NCBI RefSeq assembly: GCF_014839805.1
Contig: NC_051130.1
Location: 5,952,001-6,016,000, forward strand
Direction of reading: 5' to 3'
DNA length: 64,000 bases
DNA from: Manduca sexta
Taxonomy: Eukaryota > Arthropoda > Insecta > Lepidoptera > Sphingidae
Below are positions 46,504 through 58,421 of the stretch, in pieces (within the stretch, counting starts at the first letter, position 1; every line of letters begins with the position of its first letter). The notes beneath the pieces are model-generated. The model was not told where the DNA came from, searched no databases, and saw only the letters and a list, made by a program, of their open reading frames with translations. The translations under genes were made by a program, and so were the position numbers.

Positions 46504-49055
46504 CAGTTATTAATAAATTCAAGTGAAATGAAATTAGAATATTGTTAAATCAAACTAACTGTAATACCTATGTTTTAGTTTCTGCTTGATTTATTTATTT
46601 ACACTACACAAGGGCATTAAACTCGAACTACAAGATTTTTTATATTTCATTCAAGTTATATTTTAAAGTACCTGATTCACAATCGTTTGAAACATCATCC
46701 TGTGTAGCATCATTAAAATTCAGTACTCATGCAAATTAAAAAAACAGCTATATTACCTTTGGATACAAGCCCTATAATATCTTGACACAACTGTTAATCG
46801 GAGACCAGCAATATCGTCGCTTCTCCCGGTTTGTAATGAACCCTTCACTTTCCCATTTCGGACGTAGAGCTTAACGATCTGGCAGGGTCTTGGTTATGAC
46901 CGGGACAACCCGCTTTATTTAATAGCTCCTCTACACGTTGGCCAAACGTGCCAATGATGGCCGCCAATACATGTAGCCAACATGTAGATTTGTCGTCACG
47001 TCGGTAGGTATTTGAGTCTGAGTTAGTGTTAACCAACATGTTGCCGCGAGATCCCTTTACTGTCGAACTTGAACAAATCTAAGGGTATGGTAAGATAGTT
47101 GTCATATCCACATGTTGCCAGGAGTTGGTATATATAGCTCAACGTGAAGAGAAGCTATACGGCAGCCTGCCAATGAACAGGAGATAGCCGATGTTCGTAA
47201 AACTAGCGCAGCGAACCAATTAAACAAGTATTTGTTAGAAAACTAACGCAGCGCCGTTCGGTGTAGATAAAAGTTGGGAACGTAGATGGGGTATTGTTAT
47301 CAAGAGCCACTCAAACACTCTCGGTGTGTTAGTTTAATTGTTTCTCTAGAATGCACCATTTTTATTCGTACTGATTTAGTTTGGATTTGATTAACTTTTT
47401 TATTTCGACCGATTTTTACCATTGCAACCTATAGTATCAATGATTTACCAAAAAAAGTTCCCGATGAATTTGACCAAATTAACTTTGATTCTCACTAGAT
47501 AATACTTTGTGCAAGTGGTTATCGGGAAATAATTATTCAGTATTCAACTGACCTGGTCCGCCATTGAACCTACAATAACAAAATAATATACAATATTATC
47601 ATCCTAAGAACTTATAGACTAAGGTGATGAGATCCTAAATAATTATTATTCAAAGTCAAATAGGGTGCAATTTGCCTGAGTCTACATATACTACAGGCGA
47701 CAGTTTATTAATTTCTGTCAGGCACACGACAAATACCAATATCTGAAATGTAATTGCTCCATCTCAGACCATTGTTGCACCTACAATTCTCGCAAGTCTC
47801 CTATACATACATACAATGTACATTGCAGCCTATTCAAGCGATGTATACCAATTTGCTTCACAATGTGTAATTCCAGCTTGACTATTGGACATTTTTATTC
47901 AACGTATTGTGTCGATTTTGATATAATTTCTTTGAATTCAATTTATAAGGATTTTAATTTATAATTCAACTCACTATAAATGTATATAATGATATGAGTT
48001 TATTTAATGTTGATCCGCTGATTCAGAATAACATCGAGTAACTTAGAGGCATCTGCGGGAAGTAGCTGTGGATCGCATTGATTTTATGAGATATTTTGGA
48101 CGAAGCTAAAACGAGATATCGAGCGGAGTTAGGTCAACCGAACATACGTGTATATTTTACATATACTATACATGTATGCATAGCCGGTCATAGAAGTCTT
48201 GTATCTTATGCACACATATGGCTAAATCTCCAAACAAATAGGCATATAAGAGTTTCAACACATTTGCCTAAGTACCTATTCTTGTTTCAATGAAATAAAG
48301 TATAAAATACATGAGTTTTAGCCACCGTTTTTAAATGAGTATTCTTGTCGACCTTAATACTCTCAACTGTATTCGTCTATAATATAATTTGCTTTGCGCC
48401 TAGAGTATAATTTCTTTTCAAAACGACACGCATTAAAGTTTTATTCTTTCCAGATTTAAGCTCGGTTTTTTCATCCTTTGTACTTCGTATTTCGAATCTA
48501 AGTAAGTATATAGCAACAGTCTACAAAATCCCATATTCATTACTTTTTGACTTTGAATACATTATTCTATTTGCCAATAAATTAATATTTACGTATGTAA
48601 ATACAGATGAAGAATTGAGAACGATTTCAATTTATGCTCTGCCAACCTTTCAAGTAGATCGTTCTTGTCTCTGGGTATCTTTCAAGTTTCAAGATCTTAA
48701 TCGAACAGAGTGTTCTTCACATAATTTCTCTTGAATCTCGTCATATCATAGGTATACCAAAAATAAACAATCAAGCAGACGAGATCTTCAAACTTTACTT
48801 TGTTCATTATTAATGAGCATTTGATAATTCACATTATACATAATTAAGTGTGTTATTTTTATATACTCAGGACAAATTTAATAAATGCACATAATTTTAC
48901 TAAATTTAACATTTATGAGCATGTTTATTACATAAGTTCCAAAAATATTTTATGAAATCAGGAGAGTAAGCGGATAAGAAACACCTGCATGGTCCTATCA
49001 GGAACAAGAAGCCACGTGCCAAGTCGACCTTACAAGCGATGGGCTTAAGATTTTT
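46504..49055. other. AT-rich non-coding DNA
   Basis: No gene recognised. At 47030-47330 there is a TATA-like 'tatatatagctcaacg' (47130 region), a repeated 'acatgttgcc' (47034 and 47111) and two 'aaaacta[g/a]cgcagcg' blocks, which might be a solo LTR or a promoter, but no boundaries could be set. A repeat-like block precedes the hairpin from about 48960. Confidence 0.4.
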
Positions 49056-49120
49056 AGACGGACGTGACAATAACTACCTATTACAAACCTAGTAATAGGT
49101 AGTTATTGTCACGTCCGTCT
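49056..49120. repeat. 28-bp perfect hairpin
   Basis: 49056-49083 and 49093-49120 are exact reverse complements with a 9-nt loop. 'taagatt' occurs just outside both arms (49046-49052 and 49121-49127). It may be a fold-back copy at the end of a repeat, a small-RNA precursor, or an assembly artefact. Confidence 0.85.
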
Positions 49121-49824
49121 TAAGATTACTTAAATATAAAATTTCAAATACCAGTCGCCGACTTACATATTTGATAGTTCAAAATTATCTTACAATGTTT
49201 AACATCGACGCGACGGCTTTAACATTACTATTTTAATTATAACTTGTATTACGTTGCGTCTAAATTTTCAACGCATAAAATTATAAAACAAAATGAAAAC
49301 CGCACATTCCGATATTATTTTGCGAGCGCCATTCACGCCGAGAAACCGTCTGGCGGAATAATTAAAAATCTTATGATACGACGCAACTCCCTGGAGCGTG
49401 CAGGGCGCAGAAAAACAATGGTTGCACTTTGCAATTAGCTGTAACCCCAATGCAGCCCTTTGTACCTACTTGTGTATATGCATCGATGTAAATTACCCGT
49501 GGTGCGGTTGTTTGCGTATTTTAATGTAGAACCAATTTTACGAAAATTTGGATGTGTGGGAATTTGAATTAGTCACTTTGAAAATTTACGTCTACTACTT
49601 AAGTACCTACAACTGCAGCATTGTCATTCATTTCAGTATCCACAACATATCCACATGGCACTGTTGGTAAGCATGTAGTATGTATATAATCTTTAATGGA
49701 AATGGTTTTCAGAGTCTATTATTATAGCGCATTCATAGGGTAAGATGGTTACACATTTGCAAAATGTTTAATTCGTGTAGGTCTGCTTACTATACAAATC
49801 CCATCTATGGACTTCATGTCTATA
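49121..49824. other. Non-coding DNA, nothing recognised
   Basis: Flank between the hairpin and the LINE 3' tail; small overlapping frames on both strands at 49244-49450 show no domains. Confidence 0.45.
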
Positions 49825-50179
49825 AAAATCAAATCAAATCTTTATTGTGTGATTCTTGGTACAGTAGTTGGTATCATTATAATTTAGATCTACAAAAATC
49901 GACCCCCACGGGTGTACACAATTATTCCATACACACAAAGTGACAAAGGTATTACACATGCCCAAAATAGCACAATTTTATGTAACACTATATAATATCT
50001 ACATTAGTGCTACAACTACACCGTGTTATAATAATGAAATTTTACAATAATATTATTCATTTCAAATGTAATTAGTATTAATTATTTTGCCTTAAAGTTG
50101 TCAGCAAGGAATTCGTCAATTGTATAGTAGCACTTGTTTAATAATAAATTATGCAATTGTCTTTTGAATTGTATTATAT

Positions 50180-52446
50180 TTAATTTTTTATGTTATATGG
50201 TAATTTATTATAAATCTTTGGAGCCATGCAGAAGACGCTTTTATGCAACAGAGCAGTTTTAGACTCTCTTAAAGGAAAATTATATTGATAATTGGATCTT
50301 TGACTTATTTGACGTTGTTCTGATGCTTTTTTAAACATGTTGCTGTTTTTCTTTATAAACAGTGCGGTCTCATATATGTAAAGACAAGGTAAAGTTAATA
50401 TTTTAAGCGATTTAAAGTATGGTTTACATGTTTCGGTTGATTTAAGTCCACATATGCTTCGAACGCACCTTTTTTGAGCTTTAAAGATGGATTCTTTTTC
50501 ACACGAGTTAGCCCAGAAAATAACTCCATAGCGCAGTATTGAGTCAACATACCCATAATAGGCAGTAACTACGGCGGCTTGGTTGACTACTTTATTAAGT
50601 TTGTAAAGAGCAAAAGAAAATTTATTTAGTTTCTTGATTAAGTTTAACGAATGGTCTTTCCAGGTTAATTTATTGTCTATTGTTAAGCCAAGAAATTTTG
50701 TACATGAGACTTCTTCAATAATTTCATCATTAAATGTCAAATTGATGCCAGGGGAAATAATTCTTTGTTTAAATGACATGATTTTAGTTTTAGAAATATT
50801 TAACATTAAATTATTTTTGTTAAGCCATTCCACAGATTCGTTCAAAGCATTTTTCAAGTCATCTTCGTACTTTAAATTTTTTCGCGTCTTATGATAACAG
50901 TACTGTCGTCAGCGAAAAGAACCGCAGGATAAGACAGGTGTTTCGGAAAATCATTGATATAGACCAAAAATAAAAGAGGTCCTAGTACGCTGCCTTGTGG
51001 AACACCATGTGCGATATTACGAGATTCTGAAATATATTTGAGTTCTTTTTACTACTTTTAGAAATTCGCTTTATTTCTGTGCATTGCGTCCTATTGCTGA
51101 GATAAGACTTTATAAGCGATAATACATTTCCTCTGATACCATATATGTACAATTTCTGCAATAAAATGTTATGATCAACCAAATCAAAAGCTTTAGTCAT
51201 ATCCATAAAGATAGCACTAGTTTGAATTTTTTCATTCATATCTGACAGTATTAAATTAAGGAAGTCGTAGATAGCCATATTAATGGAACAATTTTTTCTG
51301 AAACCTTTCTGTTCGTTAACTAAAATATTATGTTTGCATAGAAAAGAGTACAAAGATGTATAAATAATGTTTTCAAATATTTTGGAGATTACAGGAATAA
51401 GAGCGATCGGTCTGTAATTACAAATATCGGCTCGGTCATGTTTTTAAATAAAGGTTTGATAATGGTTGGTTTCAATTTCTGTGGGTAAGTTCCAGAGGAG
51501 ATGCTTAAGTTGATTATGTGACTTATTGGGCCTGATATAACTTCAGAAGCGAATTTTATAACTTTGGTCGAGATGCCGTCATAACCTACACTTGTCTTAT
51601 TTTTAAAATTTTGTATGACTCTATAAACATCCTTTGGAATAGTTGGGGCTAGAAACATAGAATGATTTAACATATTGTTCGCACCCATGGAATATATGGA
51701 TGGAAGGGGTTTAGAAAGTAATTCTACTTGGTTAATAAAGTAATCATTAAATGCGTTTGCTATATCCGTAGGATCTGTTTTTTTCGTACTATTGCAGTTG
51801 ATTTCCATTATGTATTCATGAGGTAAACAGTATCTATTTTCTTTTATGATATTCCATGTATCTCTACACTTGTTTTTGAATTTATTATCTTGTAGTTATT
51901 TTTTGATTTTTGTGTTAATTTGATAATCTTCTTGAGTCTCAATGAATAGTCTTTTAGTTTTATAAGATTTGATGGGTTCGGGTTTACTCTATATTGCCAA
52001 AGAAGAAGTCTTTTGGCTTTGCTACAGCGTCTTATGCCATATGTCAATCAAAGTGGTTTCCCTCTTGACGTTTTTTTAACATTAATTACTGGAAAGCACA
52101 AGTTGTAAAAAAGCTGGAATATTTCGTAAAATAAATTATATGCCTTGTTTGCATCATCAGATAAATAAATGTCAGAAAATGTTAGAGAACTTAAACAGGA
52201 TTTAAATTTGACCAAGTTTTCATAGCTATAATCGCGTACTTCTGTATTCCAATTGTTAATTACATGAGTTTTTCTTACAGGGATATTCATAATTTGTGCT
52301 GTGTGGTCAGAAAGGTTAAAGTCGATCACCTTGGTAAAACATTTTTCCGAGAAATTAATTGCAAAATTATCAATACATGTGTCACTTTGCAGTCGTGTAG
52401 GTTGGTCTATTTGTAATATAAGATTATAATTAAGTAAATAGTTTTT
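50180..52446 (-). pseudogene. LINE endonuclease C-terminus and reverse transcriptase, frameshifted
   Basis: The region encodes the end of the APE endonuclease (LSDHTAQ, about 52300) and a whole reverse transcriptase: thumbprint pieces [44 protein letters not shown] and the catalytic FADD (50905-50916). The frame changes five times and one TGA (52048-52050) replaces an expected Trp. All five shifts are single-base losses in A runs of the coding strand: plus-strand T runs at 52442-52446, 51896-51897, 51441-51445, 51046-51050 and 50877-50882. No RNase H domain is seen. As it stands no functional enzyme can be made. Confidence 0.88.
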
Positions 52447-53948
52447 AAATTCGATAGAAATTTATCTTTTTTTGCAATATTGATATTAAAGTCACCACAT
52501 AAAACGACTTTTTTGCGTGTTTTATAACATATTGTCGGCAATATAATATCTAATTTGGCGTAGAAAATATCTAGATTACTGATTATCGGTACTCTATAAA
52601 TACATAAAATGACGAGGTTATGTTGCGTTATTTCAATTGCACAGCATTCAACAGCTCCTTGAGTTGACATATCTGTTATGTTCTTCAGCTCTTTGTACTG
52701 ATGGCCTTCTTTTATTAGCATGCAGGCTCCTCCTCGTTTTGTATCTCTGGAAAAATATGCTGCCAATTTATAACCAGGTATATTGAGAAGATCTTCCTGT
52801 CCGTTTTCCATAAAATGTTCTGTAATACAGATGACGTCTATACCCGTTGCCTGAAGCTCAAATATCTCATGCAGATGTAAAATTAATTGATCGGACTTAT
52901 TTATCAATCCCGCAATATTTTGATGCATAATTGTCAAATGCTCATAGAAAAACTTATTCGAAGCTTCAGTAACAGTGTTCTTTCCTTTGGTTTTATTTTG
53001 TGCTATTGTGCTTTTAATATTCCTAAAAAGAGTTTTCATTCCCGAATTATTTAGGCGTCCTTGTCGACCCGAAAACATTTTGTAGTTATATGTCAGATCA
53101 ATATTTGAATCCAGTAAAGTAGCATAATGGTGTGTTGTGTTATCTAAATACAGAAGATTGTTGAATATTTCTATTCTTTTATTATAAATCGTAGTGAAGG
53201 AGCCACATTTATAAGTTGGCACACATATGATAATATTTGTATGTTTTATATCTTTCATAGTATTTCTAATATACATTATTAGGTCATGATAATTGCCAGT
53301 GGTGTTAAAATCTGTTTCTCCTATTAATATTACACAGTAGTCAGTCTTCTTAAAATTCTTAATCTTAGTGTTTATCCCATGGAATAGTTGTCTAATTCCA
53401 CCATTTGGATATGAGTAGTGGCAATAATCATATGTAGTAAAGGTTTCTTTGGTAATTTCTACTACTTTGTTGCTATTGTTATTACTTATAATACAGAGTT
53501 TGTCTTTTATACCTTGTGTCTGGGGCTTTTTATAGTTTTGATGATTGTCAGTGGTAATTTCACACTGGATGGACTTATCCCTTGTTATAGGAATGTCAAC
53601 TGTAGAATTAGTATTTGTCAAAAGATATTCAGGCGTATTTATACTTGATATGTAAGCGCCTTCCTTTGGTATATCATCGGATATGTTAGTAACTTGTTTC
53701 GCGGATCTCTGTTTTGTCGAATCTATGTCTCGTGTAAGTGCTGCATTATTAGTTTTTAAAACATCTATTTCTCGATAAGCGGCCTCTAGTTTCAAAGTTA
53801 GTTCTTTAATTCTTTCTTTCAGATCACATACATTTTCGCTACATACACATTCTTCATCGTCCGAAATATTTGGTAATCCATCGCTATTATTAGAGCCATC
53901 TAGTGTGTTATCAACGTAGTTTATTTCTTCATTTTTGTCCATTACTAA
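52407..53948 (-). pseudogene. LINE ORF: coiled coil, esterase-like domain and APE endonuclease
   Basis: Counting from the Met at 53942 this is 511 codons. An acidic start leads into a coiled coil (residues about 35-80, heptad Leu/Ile). A segment about 155-330 has alternating hydrophobic strands (CVILIGETDF, TNIIICVPTY), like the SGNH/esterase-like domain of CR1-type ORF1. An APE endonuclease follows from about 345 (MHQNIAG, CITEHF, RGGACMLI, VVLCGDFNIN), with catalytic N, E, D, N recognisable. Usually ORF1 and the endonuclease are in separate frames; here they are continuous. The C-terminus is lost by the frameshift at 52442. The true N-terminus lies beyond the Helitron, at 55090-55176. Confidence 0.82.
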
Positions 53949-55089
53949 TCTATACTATTATATAAAGCTGAAGAGTTTGTTTGTTTGTTTGTTTGTTTGT
54001 TTGTTTGTTTGTTTGTTTGTTTGAACGCGCTAATCTCAGGAACTACCGGTCCAAACCGAAAAATTCTTTTTACGTTGGATAGCCCTTTGTTCGTGGAGTG
54101 CTATAGGCTATATATCATCACGCTATACCCAATAGGAGCGGGGCAGTAATGGCTAATCTCAGGAACTATCGGTCCAAACTGAAAAATTCTTTTTGCGTTG
54201 GATAGCCCTTTGTTCGTGGAGTGCTATAGGCTATATATCATCACGCTATACCCAATAGGAGCGGGGCAGTAATGGCTAATCTCAGGAACTACCGGTCCAA
54301 ACTGAAAAATTCTTTTTGCGTTAGATAGCCCTTTGTTCGTGGAGTGCTATAGGCTATATATCATCACGCTATACCCAATAGGAGCGGAGCAGTAATGGCT
54401 AATCTCAGGAACTACCGATTCGAACTGAAAACATATTTTTGTGTTGAATAGTCCTTTGTTTGTGGAGTGCTCAAAGTTATATATCATCACGCTATGACCA
54501 ATAGGAGCGGAGCAGTAATGGCTAATCTTAGGAACTACCGGTTTCAACCAAAAAATTCGTTTTGTGTTGGATAGCCCTTCATTTGTGGACCGCTATAAGC
54601 TATATCATCACGCTATGACCAATAGGAGCTGAGCAGTAATGGCTAATCTCAGGACCTACCGGTTTGAACTGAAAATTTTTTTTTGTGTTGGATAGCCCTT
54701 TGTTCCTGGAGTGCTATAGGCTATATATCATCACGCTATGACCAATAGGAGCGGAGCAGTAATGAAACAAGTTGCAAAAACGGGGAAAATTATGAGTTTT
54801 GAGAGCTTCCGTTGCCTGCGCTGCGTAAACGGTTAAAGTTATGCAACAATGATGTATGACGGGATTGTTTCTCTTAAAAAGTTCTAAATAATATAACAAA
54901 GTCCCCCGCTGCATCTGTCTGTTACGTGTTAAACTCAAAAACTACCCAACGTATTATGATGAAATTTGGTATGGAGACAGTTTGAGACCCTGGGAAGAAC
55001 ATAGGCTCCCGGGAAACTACTACTTTTATAACGGAAAACTTTAGCTTGAAAAACTTTATAACGCGGGCGGAGCCGCGAGCAAAAGCTAG
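53949..55089 (+). mobile_element. Helitron with six internal tandem units, inside a LINE
   Basis: TCTATACTATTATATAAAGC starts after A (53948) and GCCGCGAGCAAAAGCTAG ends before T (55090), so the A^T rule holds. A (TTTG)12 tract lies at 53976-54023. The body matches the 39752 Helitron throughout, including unit order. Same orientation as that copy, opposite to the LINE. 1141 bp, no transposase. Confidence 0.92.
54029..54764 (+). repeat. 123-bp tandem repeat, six units, second Helitron copy
   Basis: Unit starts at 54029, 54152, 54275, 54398, 54521 and 54642; five units of 123 bp and one of 121 bp (2-bp loss in 'ctatata'). The diagnostic variants occur in the same order as in 39816-40553. Minus-strand frames at 54347-54547 and 54714-54938 are repeat artefacts. 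Confidence 0.94.
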
Positions 55090-55176
55090 TTTATTATAAG
55101 AAGACGACGACTTGTGAATTTTGTCCGGATTTTGATTTCGACGACTACGAGTCATAATACTTCTAGTTGGATTCAT
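55090..55176 (-). pseudogene. N-terminal 29 codons of the LINE ORF, cut off by the Helitron
   Basis: From ATG at 55176 the frame reads MNPTRSIMTRSRRNQNPDKI... for exactly 29 codons to the Helitron edge. If the Helitron is disregarded, position 55090 joins 53948 in the same frame and leads through three codons to the Met at 53942. The segment is basic and Ser-rich, as is common at the start of LINE ORF1. This in-frame fit also shows the Helitron made no target duplication. Confidence 0.8.
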
Positions 55177-55790
55177 AATTAATTATTTTTTATTTCTTTT
55201 ACAATATTTTTAATATTCAAAAAGTGTCTCGTGGTAACCTGGGGTTTGAACCCGCGCACAGCGAGTCGATTGTTTTAGGCAATTAGGCGTTAGGCCAAGT
55301 GCCATTGACATATTGTTGTGAAATTAGACATCTTATTCGGAATATTATTAAACTCACTATAAGTTCGTTATTGTGCAAAATTTGAATCTTTTCACACTGA
55401 CCGTTAATTTTAATATTTTGTTAAAGAGAGTGTTTGTAAGTTTATCAGTATTTTCACTTAATTCACAGTCATTTATCCTTGTTAATATTATTTCTTAATA
55501 CGAGTTTATGCACTTAATGGTGTTTTAGGAAATGTCTGTTTGTATTTTGTAGTTTTGGTTTAACACTTCACACAATTAGTTTTAATTCACAAAATCCTCT
55601 TGGTTTGACTTCATAACATTTATGTCTATGATTTAAACTTGTATGCACTGATTTAACACTAGTTTATTATTATTTTTACACTTTGTCTATTTTTATTTAA
55701 TTTTTTCATTGGAGAGTTATACGTTTAAAGTTTATCGGAACAGCGCCATCTCTCATATGAAACTCCAAACATATGAAACTCCAAACATAA
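55177..55790 (-). promoter_or_regulatory. LINE 5' UTR-like region with tRNA-like B box
   Basis: AT-rich, stop-rich sequence upstream of the LINE start. On the minus strand it holds GGTTCAAACCC (plus 55242-55252), a B-box-like motif, beside 'ttggcctaacgcctaat', giving tRNA-like character. It may be a SINE or tRNA remnant or part of the LINE promoter. A 16-bp direct duplication at 55754-55785 may mark the 5' end. Confidence 0.4.
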
Positions 55791-57606
55791 TAAATTCTTA
55801 AGGCTAAAAAAATGGAACACTCGGGATTTTGGATAGTCGCCACGACTGATTATAGTCTTCAGGCATTCGAAAAATCTTTCTACTGTCATAAGAATAAGAT
55901 AATACAGTTAATGCTGTTACAATAATACGATTATACTCATATTTGAACAAATAATTACTTCTAATAAAAGCGCATATATAAATCCGTTCCTTTTGCCAGA
56001 ACTATATCAAAGAAATATAAATGATAGTAAGTAAGACCATCACGTACTCGGCACTCGGCAGTACGTATTCAGAAAGTAATTTCAATATTCTTCCGCAAGC
56101 GTAACTGGCGTTCGACACGGCAATAGCTTCCGCACTTGGCTTACCTCCGAACTAATATCAGAAGGTAAAATTGATAATCAGAATTCATTTCGCCACGGTT
56201 TGGTTTTCTTTTACAGGACATATATTTTATTTATCAGTTTTTATGCGAAATTGCATTGTATATTGCACTCATTGCCCCAAACTGCATTCCATGGTGCGAT
56301 TAATGATATCACATGTATTTATAAGCATGTGACTATCAAAATGATCGTCGTTGTCGTGGATTGATTAAATATGTTTCAAGTTTTTACGTCACCCATTTTA
56401 TTCCCTACTCCATTTTCGTCTAGACATAACTAATTTATACTTAAATAGATTGAGCTTTAGGTAATTCAATAACGCCCACTTTAAAATCCTTACAATTGAA
56501 GTACAAATAAGCCACTAAACGTGAGGTGAGCGTGTATTAATAAACTTGTTTCCTAAGTAGGCAACTACACTTGTTCCCAACCTTTGAAGAGTTTGCAAGA
56601 TTTCCTATTACCGCACCGCCTCCCAGCTTCAACTTTATGTAGTTCGCGGAATCCAACAGTTTTATTTACTTTCGCAAACTACTAGCACCGCACATAGTTT
56701 TCTAAAGGAACCACTGCAAAATCAATTGTATTTTTATTCTAGCAAAATTTTACCCGTCGAAGCAAAACGAACCCGACAAAAGACAACTTCGTTAAATTTT
56801 TAAGTAGATTTTACAAGTTGACTCAATAACTATGTAGGTGTCTTTTATTGTCGTTTGTTCTTACATAAGTAGGTAATATTATGATATTATTCTTTGACCA
56901 TCGGGGTAAAATATGCGTGCTATTTTGAATAAAGAATAAGGTATTATAAGTAGGTATTTACTTAGGGATATGCTGTTTTAATGGCCTGTATTTGGTTGTT
57001 TTTTTATTATTAGTTTAAATAACACGTTATTTTCTTAAAACTTATCTTCAATATATACACACCTTTTCTCTAAATTTAATTATAATTATGTCAAATTTAA
57101 TATAGTTTTAAATTGCGAAACTGACACCCAGTTTCGCAACACAACAAACTCATATGTATTTTGTAAACAGTTAAAATCGTAAACTCCAATAAACCCAGGT
57201 AGATATTTAGCTTTTTCCGGTTCGTCTCACTACGGTCAGACGCAGACCGCATTTTATACCGTGGCACGACTGAGTGGACTTTTATAGAGGATACCTTTTC
57301 ACAGTATCATACTTAGCGATAAATAGCGGTGAAATTATGGCTTTGAATTGTACAAATAAGAAAATCTTTGGATGGTAATAAACTTTACTACTTGATTTGT
57401 TCTGCTTTAAAAATAAAACTGGCTAGATAGTTTTTGCTAATTATAATAATATTTATGTATTAATAACAGCTACCATATAATCAATACATTAAAACATAAT
57501 ATAAAAGCTATTTATATACGTCGTAAACCCAGTAATATTTATAGGTAGACAAAACAATCAAAAAATACCACCAGATATCTATCGAACATACAAAATATAT
57601 GAAAGA
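55791..57606. other. AT-rich non-coding DNA
   Basis: No gene recognised; nothing repeat-like beyond AT-rich tracts was seen. Confidence 0.45.
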
Positions 57607-58421
57607 CTAGCTTCCGCCCGCAGCTTCGCCCGCGTGGATTTCGGACTTCAAAAATGGAGGAGGTGCTCAATTTGTCGGGATGTTTTTTTAATGTATGGTG
57701 GTCCGATTGTCCGGTCAGGGTCTGATGATGGGATCCTGGTGAAATCGAAGGAAGCATATAGCATGATTCAGTATTCACGCGTGATGGCTTATTATTAGCG
57801 TATTTCATGTATAACTTTGGTGTTTCTATACCGATTTCTATGATTCTTTTTTATGGAATATTTAATAATGTTAACTTTTATAATTAGGGATGACTGAGAG
57901 TGTTAAAAACGTAAGAGTAGACAAATATAATGAGAAAGCTTCGAACTGCTAAGCTATCGGGAGTTACACGTGTTATTGTGAGTCAACCATAAAAGATAGA
58001 CATATGCTGTCGTGGGATATTTTTTACTTAATTTTAAGGAGAACATTCCCGTCATACATGATTTCTGTGTAGCTTTAACCATTAAGGTTGCACACGCGAC
58101 GGAAGCTTAAAAAATGGAATAACTTCTCCCGTTTTCCCAACATTTCCCTTCACTGCTCTGCTCCTTTTAATTGTAGGGTGATGAAAAGTATACTATAACC
58201 AGCACAGGAGTATGACAAATAATTGTACCAAGTTTCGTTAAAATCCGTCGAGTAGTTTTTGTTTCTATAACGGTTATACGGACAGACAGACAGACAGACA
58301 AAAATTTTACTAATTGCATTTTTGGCATTAGTATCGATCCCTAATCACCCCCTGATAGTTATTTTGGAAATATATTTCATGTACAGAATTGACCTCTCTA
58401 CAGATTTATTATAAGTATAGA
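57607..58421 (-). mobile_element. Helitron, 815 bp, well bounded
   Basis: On the minus strand it starts TCTATACTTATAATAAATC (58421 downward, after A) and ends GGGCGGAAGCTAG (57607, before T). It contains a (GTCT)n tract, 'aaaactactcgacgg' and 'ctccattttt'. The 89-codon minus-strand frame at 57539-57808 runs over the 3' end of the element; I recall similar 'hypothetical proteins' across Lepidoptera, and regard it as a Helitron by-product. Different subfamily from the 39752 and 53949 copies. Confidence 0.88.

Larger units (their letters stand above)
49825..55790 (-). mobile_element. CR1/Jockey-group LINE, near full length, interrupted by a Helitron
   Basis: Reading on the minus strand: about 600 nt of 5' UTR-like sequence (55177-55790), a frame with coiled coil, esterase-like domain and APE endonuclease, a reverse transcriptase, a 3' UTR with AATAAA (plus 49841-49846) and a (GATTT)n tail at 49825-49840. 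Short simple-repeat tails fit CR1-like clades better than poly-A. A 1141-bp Helitron sits inside the first coding part. No target duplication is recognised. The 5' limit is a guess, set at a 16-bp tandem duplication (catatgaaactccaaa, 55754-55785). Confidence 0.82.

Noticed and set aside
57539..57808. 89-codon minus-strand frame resembling lepidopteran 'hypothetical proteins'
   Set aside because: It lies over the 3' end of a bounded Helitron; the recurrence of such frames reflects the repeat.
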